Part shown: positions 1 to 7,161 of the stretch, one piece after another | Layout of the letters: each line of letters opens with the position of its first letter | Numbering within the stretch: the first letter of the stretch is position 1 | Source: Nitrososphaeria archaeon | Lineage (GTDB): Archaea; Thermoproteota; Nitrososphaeria; Conexivisphaerales; UBA164 | Direction: 5' to 3' | Length of the DNA stretch: 10,780 bases | Assembly (NCBI GenBank): GCA_029775955.1 | Contig: JARVJW010000099.1 | Location: 1-10,780, forward strand | Notes under the pieces: model-generated | The model's database searches: none | The model's input: only the letters and a program-made list of their open reading frames with translations | What the model was told of the DNA's origin: nothing | Made by a program: the position numbers and the translations under genes

Positions 1-800
1 ACGCTCCAGCCCGGGCATTACGCTTACGTCCCAATAAACACTGAGAACAAGCACTTCCTGGAATACAGCAAGGGCAAAGCTTAGAGCCTTGTTGACTGAC
101 AATTTTGTGTGTTAACCATATCGGAAAAGACCCTAGTTTCGTGGCGCAGGACTTCACGATAGATTCCACGTTTGCGACGGTGAATGCTAGTAGGCCTGCG
201 CTGAAAGGAACTGACACACAGAGCATATCTGACATAGCGCACATACAGAACGACTTCTCCAGGAGGAGGAAGAGCCTGCAGAAGCACATACACAAAAGAA
301 GTACAGGAAACTGCGCCAGGCCAGAGGTAGGCAGAAGAACCGCGTCAATGATTTGCAAAAGCTACGGAGATGGTAAAGGAAAACCCAGGCTCATCGTTTG
401 TCTTTGAAGACTTGAACGAAATAAATGGAAGCAACAGGAAGTTCAGGGAAAAGTTGAACAAATGAAAGGCTTTACCAGAAGATGATTGAATACAAGTCCT
501 CATTCAAGACCGTTTACGTGAACCCAAGAGGAACTTCGAAGTGTCCTGTCTGTGGTGATAAGCTGAGGGATATCGAAATGCGAAACCTGTGGCGTGGACT
601 ACGACAGGGATAGGCTGGCCTCACTTGCCATAACCCTGCGTGGCTTGCGCCTCTGCGGCTACCCGTTTACCGTGAGTGCGGATGCCTCTTGGCCTTCTTT
701 GAAGGATGAATACCTGTACACCGGCCATGAGCCTAAAGTGGCCGGAGCGGGCTTGACTGAGAAGGTCAACGCTCCGAATGATGGTTATAAGAAATTATAA
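1..800 (+). pseudogene. tnpB: tnpB pseudogene (IS607-type RNA-guided nuclease family), left copy
   Basis: TnpB proteins are RuvC-like, RNA-guided DNA nucleases carried by transposons. Fragments in several frames line up in TnpB order: TLQPGHYAYVPINTENK at 1-50, then DFTIDSTFATVNASRP (candidate RuvC-I Asp) from about 151, a basic helical stretch (RRRKSLQKHIHK) at 262-297, FVFEDLNEI (RuvC-II Glu) near 396-422, TSKCPVCG at about 534-556, and CETCG followed by DYDRD (second zinc pair and RuvC-III Asp) at 579-611. The last frame ends at a TAA at 798-800. At least five frame changes plus a stop after GKA near 82 break it. Most of these frameshifts also occur in the copy at 8925-10090, so they predate the duplication. 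No full protein can be made. Confidence 0.85.
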
Positions 801-802
801 CC
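783..802 (+). repeat. Right-end hairpin of IS607-type element (candidate omega-RNA 3' structure)
   Basis: A perfect 8-bp stem, GGTTATAA with TTATAACC, closes a GAAA tetraloop of GNRA type. It overlaps the last codons and stop of tnpB and lies 12 bases inside the element end at 814. The same hairpin is kept unchanged at 8923-8942 in the other copy although the tnpB around it is broken. In TnpB systems the guide RNA is made from the 3' end of tnpB and the element's right end, so this could be part of that RNA or a recombinase site. That role is inferred, not shown. Confidence 0.55.
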
Positions 803-860
803 TTTCAGAAACGGGACAAACCAAAGGTCTTGCAAGTACAACCACCCCTCAGGAGCTCAG

Positions 861-2072
861 TTAACTACCCCGCCCTTGCGGACGGGGCCACGCCCGCTTG
901 TTTGGAGCTTCAACGGCAATGCTTGCTTTCACATGTGGAATACGCTTTATGTATTCGAGCATGCTAGAGGCATAACCCTCTGCGAGCGTCTCGCCTAGGT
1001 TCCCTAGGCAAAGCCCTTCTTGCTTATTTGCAGCACCTACATCCCTATCAAATATTGGATGGCGTGAAGGGCATACTGCCATTCTATCCGATAGGTTCAG
1101 ATGCTGCACTGTGCCACAATTCATGCATAAGCCAGTTGTTCTTATGAACCTGCCTACTTCCAAAGGAGTGCTTGCCTTTAGGCAATTGCAAAATCCTCCT
1201 ATGGAAGTTTGGTATATCTTCCTTCCGTAAAACCTTGACCAACTCTTATCTTTTTGGTAAGCAACATACTCATAATTTGACGTTACATAATGCGCAAGTT
1301 TGTTGTTTATGTCTTCTGATTGTTATGATGCAGAAATTCGCTTTTTATCTTTTGTAATAACTTTGTGCCTCTTTTTGACCTTTTGTCATATTGGGATCTT
1401 GCTTTATAAAGCTTCTTTATCCTTTCGGGCATTGGTATATTGCACCTTAATTCCATTTGAGAATCTGGTTCTTTATGCCCAGGTCAATGCCTATTGCTCT
1501 GCCGTTATGCACTCTTTCCTCTTTTGGCAAGTATGCAACGACATGCATAATCACCGTTCCTCTCTATAAAGTAGCAAACTCTGCGTTGCATGGCATTTGA
1601 TCTATCCCGATTTGAAATCACCCAAGCCCTGTGCTGTTTTATCCTTTATTTTATAGGTTATGCCGTATTGCATTAGGGGTATTGAATGCAGCGCCTTCCT
1701 GTACCTTATCTTTCCAGTTTTCTTTCCCTTTGCTTTCAATAAGGCTTTTGAGGTTGCTCTGCAGCCTTTTTATCAGGTATTGTTTCATCTGTGATGACAA
1801 TACAATCAGCTCCCTTTCTTCGAATTTATCGCCAACCTTTACCTTTTTGTCTTTATAAGAAACAGAATCTGTTATGCCTTTTGATATTATGTAAACCACT
1901 TCCCTTCAAGAAAGAGCCTTTGAAGTGAGTCGAATCTTTGATATTTTGCTTTTATCGAATTTTATTTCATATACTTTTGCAGTCTGACCTTTCCGCTTGT
2001 CTCCCTGCCTTTCTCCCGTATCCTGCTGTTCCTTTCCGCACTAACCATATTATTTACCTTGATTTTCAACAT
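861..2072 (-). pseudogene. tnpB: tnpB pseudogene, IS200/IS605 type (element 2)
   Basis: Reading the minus strand from an ATG at 2072, consecutive fragments in shifting frames follow a TnpB protein: MVSAERNSRIREKGRETSG, KVYEIKFDKSKISKIRL, RLFLEGKW, then VGDKFEERELIVLSSQMKQY (about 1837-1780), MQYGITYKIKDKTAQG, HVVAYLPKEERVHNGRA, GIDLGIKNQI (RuvC-I Asp, about 1487-1460), SWSRFYGRKIYQTSIGG, LCMNCG with LSDRMAVCPS (zinc ribbon) and FDRDVGAAN (RuvC-III, about 1050-1030). At least six frameshifts or stops break it. The second zinc pair reads CPSRHP, so its last cysteine is gone, and the RuvC-II region reads YQKDKSW with no obvious acidic partner. The last frame ends at 861 inside the right-end region. 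Identity as TnpB is secure; it is not functional. Confidence 0.85.
868..887 (-). repeat. Right-end hairpin of element 2 (GCAA tetraloop)
   Basis: On the minus strand an 8-bp stem, CCCCGTCC with GGGCGGGG, including one T-G pair, closes a GCAA tetraloop and is followed by TAGTTAAC. It overlaps the tnpB 3' end. Such a hairpin just inside the right end is typical of IS200/IS605-type elements and also forms the 3' scaffold of TnpB guide RNAs. A weaker relative occurs alone at 2241-2258. Confidence 0.65.
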
Positions 2073-2138
2073 GCTTTTTTAACACATCAAGTGTTACTTG
2101 TCCTATTATAGCTGTATGATTATAAATACTTTTGCTCG

Positions 2139-2178
2139 CTTTCATCCAAGGGGACTTCCCGCTCGCTGAGTTAAAAAC
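2139..2178 (-). repeat. Left-end region of element 2
   Basis: On the plus strand it reads CTTTCATCCA, then GGGACTTCCCGCT, then GCTGAGTTAAAAA. The same ten bases CTTTCATCCA, a GGG-four bases-CCC mini-hairpin, the octamer TTCCCGCT and a following CTG...TTAA recur at 8741-8783 beside the other IS605-type tnpB. Both copies sit just upstream of the tnpB start on the minus strand, the place of the left end in this family. The minus-strand TTAAC outside the hairpin could be the insertion target or TAM; this is a guess from two examples. Confidence 0.5.
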
Positions 2179-2187
2179 CCAGCAAAG

Positions 2188-2265
2188 GTCAGCGTTAGGA
2201 ATTTGAATGAATATACGGTTTCAATTGTGGAGCAAGAAGCTCCGTCCGCAAGGGCAGGTAGTTCA
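2188..2265 (+). pseudogene. Solitary tnpB C-terminal tail plus right-end hairpin (relic of a third IS605-type element)
   Basis: An open stretch in one frame ends with codons for SIVEQEAPSARAG (2221-2259), the kind of C-terminus seen in some archaeal TnpB proteins, and it overlaps a hairpin at 2241-2258. There the arms CCGTCC and GGGCAGG enclose a GCAA loop, followed by TAGTTCA. The core TCCGCAAGGGC and the following TAGTT match the right end of element 2, but the strand is opposite and no tnpB body is present upstream: element 2's left end begins at once at 2178. It is either what is left after a deletion or replacement by element 2, or a solo guide-RNA end. The relic reading is the simpler one. 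Confidence 0.5.
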
Positions 2266-2290
2266 TTTTTTAGCAGCTATGCCCATTGAA

Positions 2291-2339
2291 CAAAAAAGTG
2301 TTATCAACAAATAAAAAGTGTTATCTACAAATAAAAAAT
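2291..2339 (-). terminator. T-rich tandem repeat, probable terminator of amt
   Basis: Two tandem 20-base units (2293-2312 and 2313-2332; AAAAAGTGTTATC then A or T, then ACAAAT) differ at one base, and a third partial unit follows up to the amt stop. On the minus strand, just after the amt TAG, this gives three runs of 5-6 T within 50 bases. Archaeal RNA polymerase terminates at oligo-T runs without a needed hairpin, so this is a good candidate terminator for amt. The repeat itself has no other recognised meaning. Confidence 0.55.
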
Positions 2340-3629
2340 CTAGTTTTGTTTTTTTGCATAATCAGTTAACAGTCCATTCGTCATGTGGCTTATTGCAGTT
2401 ATTGTAATGTATGATAGTACGAAAACTGTTATCAAGACAACCACTATGCCGAAAATTTCTATACCAAGTTGATGCAGTGCGAGCATTCCCCCTCCAAAAA
2501 GTAACCCATTTGGAAGCGTGGGATTGCCTGATGCAGCTGCATAAGCGTTTTCTGAGAAAAACGCTATCATCATTACACCAAAGATTCCGCCTAGAAAGTG
2601 GCCTGGGAGAAGCCCCACAGGGTCTGTGAACCATTTGAACCTTGAGAAGTATTTTTCTCCTGCAATAAAAATGGGGCCTGCCAGGAGGCCAAGCAATATT
2701 GCGCTGCCTGGATCAACAAACCCAGCAAGTGGTGTTATTACAATCAAACCCATAAGGATTCCATTTACAGCATAGAGCAGTCCGGGGTTTTCCTTTGAAG
2801 TCAGATATTTAACACCCATAGTTGATAACATTGCAGCGCCTGCCGCAAGAAAAGTTGCAACCGCAATCATTATCACATCACTGTTAAATGCCAGTGCGCT
2901 GCCAGGGTTGAATCCAAACCACCCGATTATGAGAAACAGTATAGCTAGAACCAGCCACCTCTCATTAAGGTTGATCTGCTCTTGCATACTGATTTTTAGT
3001 CCAGACTTGCGTTCTTCCTGCCATATTCTGATCAGTATTGCTATGCCCACCGCTCCAGCTGAAGCATGAACTACAAGTCCTCCCGCGAAATCCCTCATTC
3101 CCAAGAGGTAAAGCCATCCAGTTGGATTCCATATCCATGCTGCAGGAAGAGTCCATATGATCACAAAATAAATTATTGAAAACAGAAAAAATGAAGACAG
3201 TTTCACCTTTCTTAGGATAATTACTCCAACTAATGCCAGGGTAACTGACGCAAACGCGGTTTCAAATAAAAAGTAAGTAGTAGTAGAAAGACCAGTTCCA
3301 AAGTACTGTGGCATCATTGACCACCAAATGGTATTTATAAAATTAACGGAGTTTGCTGATTTTGAAAAAGATCCAAGTAAAAGCCCCTGTACATAGAACG
3401 GGTTCCCTATTACCCCATCAATTGTTGGCGCAAAGGCTATATTAAAGCCAATTATCGCCATCATAACTAGTGCAGTGCCCATAATTAGCATAGTTTTCAA
3501 AAGACTCCTGTTCATCCTTTCCCCAAGTTCACCAACCTCAAGCATGCCAACAGATATAGTCATTGTAAATACTAGAAGTGCAGCTATTGCCACCCATAGA
3601 TTGTTAATCAAGAACTGCATGTTTGCCAT
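2340..3629 (-). CDS. amt: Ammonium transporter, Amt/MEP/Rh family
   Basis: An intact 429-residue membrane protein with about eleven hydrophobic segments, the normal size and topology of Amt channels that take up ammonium as a trimer. Family features visible are WIWNPTGWLYLLGMRDFAGG with the conserved Asp (about 180) and VVH with the first pore histidine (188). Further on come GFNPGSALAFNSD (240-251) and TDPVGLLPGHFLGG with the second pore histidine (344). The N-terminus has no signal peptide beyond the first membrane segment. ATG at 3629 is chosen because a TATA-like box lies 28 bases upstream, fitting a leaderless mRNA; a second Met three codons later is possible. No glnK/PII gene, the usual partner that blocks Amt, is beside it in this window. 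It is transcribed away from the purA operon, with a decayed transposase between. Confidence 0.95.
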   Translation of the reverse strand: MANMQFLINNLWVAIAALLVFTMTISVGMLEVGELGERMNRSLLKTMLIMGTALVMMAIIGFNIAFAPTIDGVIGNPFYVQGLLLGSFSKSANSVNFINTIWWSMMPQYFGTGLSTTTYFLFETAFASVTLALVGVIILRKVKLSSFFLFSIIYFVIIWTLPAAWIWNPTGWLYLLGMRDFAGGLVVHASAGAVGIAILIRIWQEERKSGLKISMQEQINLNERWLVLAILFLIIGWFGFNPGSALAFNSDVIMIAVATFLAAGAAMLSTMGVKYLTSKENPGLLYAVNGILMGLIVITPLAGFVDPGSAILLGLLAGPIFIAGEKYFSRFKWFTDPVGLLPGHFLGGIFGVMMIAFFSENAYAAASGNPTLPNGLLFGGGMLALHQLGIEIFGIVVVLITVFVLSYITITAISHMTNGLLTDYAKKQN

Positions 3630-3653
3630 TAACTGAGGGCTCGAACAAGTTAC

Positions 3654-3669
3654 TTTTTAACTCTTTTGC
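3654..3669 (-). promoter_or_regulatory. Archaeal promoter (BRE/TATA) of amt
   Basis: The minus strand reads GCAAAAGAGTTAAAAA, an A-rich BRE-like stretch followed by a TATA-like GTTAAAAA whose centre is about 28 bases from the amt ATG. That is the distance expected if transcription begins at or next to the start codon. There is no Shine-Dalgarno sequence before the ATG, in agreement with a leaderless transcript. Confidence 0.55.
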
Positions 3670-3699
3670 TAATCCGGATGTTGGACGATTCTTGCATGA

Positions 3700-4430
3700 T
3701 TGCCTATCAAAGTTGAATAGATTGTGAACCGGTGCATAGTTTTCAATTCTGCCATCACGCCTCTGGGCAAACCAGCATCTTCTGCAGCAAAGCATCAGAA
3801 TTGCTCCTCTAATGATATTATTCAAGGTATTTTATTTAGCTACAAACTCTTTCATAGTGTCCTACCACTTCTAGGAACCATTTAACATTGAATTTGGGAT
3901 TACGTGCACCTTCCCGCCAAACATGTCAACATCCATGTGAGATAGCCATTGCCCTGTCAAAGGCATTACTTTCTGACTTCCTAATGAGATATACATACTT
4001 CAGGTCCATTATGGCTAACATGTAAGCAAAGAGCTGCTTTTTCCTTATTGACATTTGTCAAGTCCTTAAGCTTCTGGGTGTATAGATAGTTGATGGTCAG
4101 GGAGTAGCCTGTGCCGCCATGTATTAGATGCTGTGATTCCTTTCTTAATTAACAGCAGGACATGCAGGTTGTGAATAGCTATCATTACATCAGAGTATAA
4201 CTTATCAATTGTATTTAAGAAAACTTTACATGCAGCATTGCCAGCATGTTAGATAACATCCTGTTTTGCCAAACTGATTGATCAGGAGAAGCTTGACCCC
4301 ATCCTAAAGAGGATGCCTGCTCTATCTGGATTACGCTGACAGCTACATGCACCATAGGACTGAGCATTTCCATTGCTTCTCCGAAGTCCTCCAATCCTTT
4401 TTTGGATTGCTCATTTGCTGATATAATCAT
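3700..4430 (-). pseudogene. Decayed DDE-type transposase (IS4/IS5-like, family uncertain)
   Basis: From an ATG at 4430 the minus strand gives a 71-residue frame (MIISANEQSKKGLEDFGEAM...) ending at 4215. The next fragments continue in other frames: VFLNTIDKLYSDVMIAIHNL, IKKGITAS, HGGTGYSLTINYLYTQKLK, KEKAALCLHV, LFAYMLAIMDLKYVYLIRKS, ESNAFDRAMAI, HMDVDMFGGKVHVIPNSML, KW-stop-DTMKEFV, CFAAED and FAQRRDGRIENYAPVHNLFN. The order, with a GTGxSL block, a DMFG...VIP block, a KW.DTMKEF block and a final FAA...AQRRDGRI...HNLF block, resembles DDE transposases as I remember them. No DDE triad is intact: the first acidic position before GTG is Gly. At least six frameshifts or stops are present. It is clearly a dead gene; calling it a transposase rests on pattern memory. 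Confidence 0.55.
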
Positions 4431-4457
4431 TGATCTATCGTCTCTGTGCAGCCTGCT

Positions 4458-4469
4458 ATTTATATAAAC
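4458..4469 (-). promoter_or_regulatory. TATA box upstream of the decayed transposase
   Basis: The minus strand carries GTTTATATAAAT, a near-ideal archaeal TATA box, with its centre about 33 bases before the ATG at 4430. It would start transcription a few bases before that ATG. The promoter therefore appears to have survived although the gene it served has not. Confidence 0.5.
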
Positions 4470-4570
4470 CGAGAAGTTCGTCTCTATATATTATAAATGA
4501 CAAATAACGTTATGTTTTTTTGTTATGGAAAATAATGTTAGAATAGCGTCCCACACCCCAGACTAACCAA

Positions 4571-4582
4571 AAAGTTTAATTT
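4571..4582 (+). promoter_or_regulatory. Archaeal promoter (BRE/TATA) of the purA-purB-prt operon
   Basis: AAAGTTTAATTT, an A-rich BRE-like lead followed by a TTTAAT-type TATA box, is centred about 26-27 bases before the GTG start of purA. This predicts a leaderless transcript and supports GTG at 4605 as the true start. No ribosome binding site precedes it. A perfect 10-bp palindrome, ATAACGTTAT, lies further upstream at 4504-4513 and could be an operator, although AT-rich palindromes also arise by chance. Confidence 0.55.
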
Positions 4583-4604
4583 TTGAATTTTTCATATTAT
4601 TTAA

Positions 4605-5819
4605 GTGAATGTATCAGTAGTTGTTGGCCTGCAGTGGGGCGATGAAGGCAAGGGAAAAATTATCGATTATATGTCTGAAGATTATGAAGCGGCTGTTAGA
4701 TTCAACGGGGGCTCTAACGCTGGGCACACAGTAACTGTAAATGGCAAAAGGGTAGTGTTTCATTTGATACCATCTGCAGCCCTCAGGGGCAAGAAGCTTT
4801 ACATAGGGCCTGGTGTGACCATCGACCCAGTGCAGCTGATCAAGGAATATAATGAGCTTGGAAATGTTCAGCTAAAGGTTGACCCAAGGGCCACAGTAGT
4901 TACTCCCTTTGACATATGGCTTGACAGAAAGCTTGAGGAGATGAGGGGGTCCGCAATAGGCACAACTGGGAGGGGGATAGGGACTTCCTTTGCTGGAAGA
5001 ATGTTTAGGTTCTCCCCTAGGGTGTGTGATATAGCAAGTGGGATCGTTCCCGACTATGGCCCGATGTTCACGGCATTTAACTACAACCCAAGCGAAATGA
5101 AAAAATGGGAGGAGGACAGCACACTGTACCTCAGGGAGCACATGGCAGATGTACCATGGGAACTCATGCAAATATATGAAAAAGGAGGCAAAATTTTGTT
5201 TGAATCAGCCCAGGGGACCCTCCTTGACCCGCTTTATGGTACATATCCCTATGTAACATCATCTAACACCATTGCCCCTTATGTTTCAATTGGCGCTGGC
5301 TTCCCCTTTAACAGAGTTGATGATATAATAGGAGTAATGAAAGCATACCAGACAAGGGTTGGGTCAGGGCCCTTTCCCACAGAGCTCAGTGGCTCACTTG
5401 CGGACCTAATAAGACAGAATGGTGCTGAATTTGGGTCCACCACAGGAAGGCCAAGAAGGGTGGGGTGGCTTGACCTCGTATCTGTAAAATATGCCACAAG
5501 ATTGAACCAAGTGAACAGGATAGTTGTGACCAAGCTTGATGCCCTTTCTGGATTGGAAAACCTTAGAGTTGCAACGAGGTACAACTATCAAGGGAAGTCC
5601 AGCTCCGATTTTACCAGATCCCTTTACGACAAGCCAGAACCGGAATACGTTGAACTGGACCCGATACCGGATGCAGACTGGGCAAGCATATCAAAGCGCG
5701 GCTATGATTCATTGCCAGCACAGGCAAAGAGGCTGGTTGAGTTGGTTGAGCAAGAATTGAAGGTTGATGTGTGGTTGGTCTCAGTGGGCCAAGAAAGGGG
5801 TATGACCGTCGTTGCATGA
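4605..5819 (+). CDS. purA: Adenylosuccinate synthetase
   Basis: This enzyme joins IMP and aspartate using GTP to give adenylosuccinate, the first step from IMP to AMP, in the cytoplasm. Family motifs run in order: GLQWGDEGKGK (residues 8-18; Asp13 is the catalytic base), GGSNAGHT (35-42; His41 acts with Asp13), GTTGRGIG (119-126), ESAQGTLLD (200-208), GTYPYVTSSNT (212-222), KAYQTRVGSGPFPTEL (246-261), TTGRPRRVGW (279-288) and the base-binding VTKLD (308-312). At 404 residues it is somewhat shorter than the roughly 430 of the usual bacterial enzyme, mainly in the segment about 135-195. The start is GTG, set by the promoter spacing. It overlaps purB by 8 bases, so the two are surely co-transcribed. 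Confidence 0.96.
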   Translation: MNVSVVVGLQWGDEGKGKIIDYMSEDYEAAVRFNGGSNAGHTVTVNGKRVVFHLIPSAALRGKKLYIGPGVTIDPVQLIKEYNELGNVQLKVDPRATVVTPFDIWLDRKLEEMRGSAIGTTGRGIGTSFAGRMFRFSPRVCDIASGIVPDYGPMFTAFNYNPSEMKKWEEDSTLYLREHMADVPWELMQIYEKGGKILFESAQGTLLDPLYGTYPYVTSSNTIAPYVSIGAGFPFNRVDDIIGVMKAYQTRVGSGPFPTELSGSLADLIRQNGAEFGSTTGRPRRVGWLDLVSVKYATRLNQVNRIVVTKLDALSGLENLRVATRYNYQGKSSSDFTRSLYDKPEPEYVELDPIPDADWASISKRGYDSLPAQAKRLVELVEQELKVDVWLVSVGQERGMTVVA

Positions 5820-7161
5820 CGACAGCATATCAACAGTTGATGGGAGGTACTACTATGAGCTGCAGGATATCAGGGATAAACTTACAGAAAAGGAGTTCTT
5901 CAGGGAAAGGATATATGTGGAACTCAAATACCTACAACAGCTGATTGATGCGGGGCTCTTAAAAGTTTCACCAGTTAGTGCAGAAGAGTTCATGAAAAAG
6001 GTTGACGAGAATTGGTATAACAGGGTAAAATATCTGGAAGATGAGGTCAAGCATGATGTCAAGGCCACTGAGCTATATGTGAGGGAGCTCCTTGATAAGA
6101 ACGGAAGGAACGACGTTGCTCCTTATGTACATATTGGGCTTACAAGCGAAGACGTTAACAGCAATGCGCTCGGGGCCATGTACTTGAATGCGCTGAAGCA
6201 AACAATGAAAGTTTACAGTGAGCTTGTATTGAAGCTCATTGAGGTTGCAAGGGCTCAAGCTTCAACTGTAATGATTGCAAGAACCCATGGTGTGCCTGCT
6301 GTTCCCACTACCTTTGGAAAAGAGATGGCTTCATATGCCATTAGGTTGTCGCAATCCATGAAAGGCGCGTGTACGAACAGGCCCTACGGGAAACTGAGCG
6401 GAGCCGTGGGCTCTTACAATGCAATGCACCTACTCAACCCAGATTTTGATTGGATTTCATTTGCCAAGAATTTTGTTGAAAGCTTGGGCCTTAGGTTCAT
6501 CCCTGTAACAAAGCAGACTGCGCCGATTGAAGGGCTTTCAGATTCGCTGCACTATATAGTGCAAGTCAACTACATAATGCAGGAACTTTCAAGGGACCTG
6601 TGGATGTACAACATGCTGGGCCTGGTCAGGTTTGAAAGAACGGGGGTGAGCAGTTCAACAATGCCCCACAAGGTTAACCCAGTTGACCTGGAGGATTCAG
6701 AGGGTCAAGCTAAAGTGTCAAATTCCCTTTTGCTACTCATTGCGTATGATACCATACCTACAAGGATGGAGAGGGACCTGTCTGATTCAACCGTCAGAAG
6801 GAATCTCTGGCAGGGGCTTGCACATTCGTTCATTTCTGCTAGAAGGCTGTTAAACTCGTTAAATTATATGATTGTTAATGGCGATGCCATGAGAGAAGAA
6901 GCTATGGCTCACCCCGAGGTGCTGTCTGAAGCCGTGCAAGTCTCTATCAGGGCCCAGGGAAACGAAAAGGGTTATGAGGAGGTAATGCAAAAACTGAAAA
7001 ATCTGGATAAAATGAAGGGATTGGTTGCTGGGGAACTTGGGAACAGGCTGAAGTCACTTACCCCCCTCGATTACTCTGGACTTTCGGAGAAGCAGGCATT
7101 GCTTGCTGCAGATACTGTCGTTAAAATTATTGATGACCTAGAATGCCAGCAAATAACTTAG
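5812..7161 (+). CDS. purB: Adenylosuccinate lyase (long, E. coli-like form)
   Basis: PurB splits adenylosuccinate to AMP and fumarate, and also SAICAR to AICAR, as a cytoplasmic tetramer. At 449 residues it fits the long form, as in E. coli (456). Visible motifs are STVDGRY (7-13), HDVKA (81-85), TSEDVN (111-116), ARTHGVPAVPTTFGKEMA (156-173, catalytic His159), the flexible-loop signature SSSTMPHKVNP (280-290, with the catalytic Ser) and DLSDSTVRRNL (322-332). The THGxPA position has Val where many members have Gln. The start must be the TTG at 5812 or later, because an in-frame stop lies at 5803-5805. TTG gives an 8-base overlap with purA and places the VDGRY motif at the normal distance from the N-terminus. 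The 3' end overlaps the next gene by 19 bases. Confidence 0.95.
   Translation: MHDDSISTVDGRYYYELQDIRDKLTEKEFFRERIYVELKYLQQLIDAGLLKVSPVSAEEFMKKVDENWYNRVKYLEDEVKHDVKATELYVRELLDKNGRNDVAPYVHIGLTSEDVNSNALGAMYLNALKQTMKVYSELVLKLIEVARAQASTVMIARTHGVPAVPTTFGKEMASYAIRLSQSMKGACTNRPYGKLSGAVGSYNAMHLLNPDFDWISFAKNFVESLGLRFIPVTKQTAPIEGLSDSLHYIVQVNYIMQELSRDLWMYNMLGLVRFERTGVSSSTMPHKVNPVDLEDSEGQAKVSNSLLLLIAYDTIPTRMERDLSDSTVRRNLWQGLAHSFISARRLLNSLNYMIVNGDAMREEAMAHPEVLSEAVQVSIRAQGNEKGYEEVMQKLKNLDKMKGLVAGELGNRLKSLTPLDYSGLSEKQALLAADTVVKIIDDLECQQIT

Larger units (their letters stand above)
1..814 (+). mobile_element. IS607-type element, left copy (3' part only; cut by window edge)
   Basis: This segment is near-identical to the reverse complement of 8911-9731, with base 1 matching 9731 and base 814 matching 8911. 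Matching stops abruptly after the sequence AGAAACGG at 814, which is also where the other copy ends, so 814 is the element's right end. Only the 3' two thirds of tnpB and the right end are inside the window; the 5' part and any tnpA would lie to the left. Small differences from the other copy include a 6-base deletion near 127, a 7-base insertion near 670 (TTTACCG) and scattered substitutions. The family is assigned from the other copy, which retains an IS607-type serine recombinase. Confidence 0.85.
848..2180 (-). mobile_element. Decayed IS200/IS605-type tnpB-only element (element 2)
   Basis: A minus-strand relic of an element carrying only tnpB; no Y1 transposase is visible. The right end is marked by a strong hairpin at 868-887 followed by TAGTTAAC on the minus strand. 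The left end lies near 2139-2178 and shares motifs with the left end of element 3 (8741-8783). The outer boundaries are approximate to about 10-15 bases because these elements do not duplicate their target. Its right end lies about 35 bases from the right end of the left IS607 copy, so the two elements are tail to tail; the spacer 815-847 shows no gene. Confidence 0.75.

Noticed and set aside
815..847. Possible target gene of the left IS607 copy.
   Set aside because: Only about 33 bases lie before the next element end, too short to recognise any coding or RNA.
1172..1858. Hydrophobic, Phe/Leu/Cys-rich open frames on the plus strand that could look like small membrane proteins.
   Set aside because: They are the antisense of the A-rich, Lys-rich minus-strand tnpB of element 2, which explains both the hydrophobic bias and the open frames.
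861..2072. Nuclease-dead TnpB-derived regulator (TldR-like), because RuvC residues are missing.
   Set aside because: The frame is broken at six or more places and the zinc ribbon is damaged, so it is a pseudogene, not a conserved dead nuclease.
2291..2332. Direct repeats as a possible small CRISPR array.
   Set aside because: The units abut with no spacers and there are only two; they fit a tandem duplication of a T-rich terminator.
5853..6258. Minus-strand open frames within purB and similar ones within purA.
   Set aside because: Shadows of strongly conserved enzymes on the plus strand, without their own promoters.
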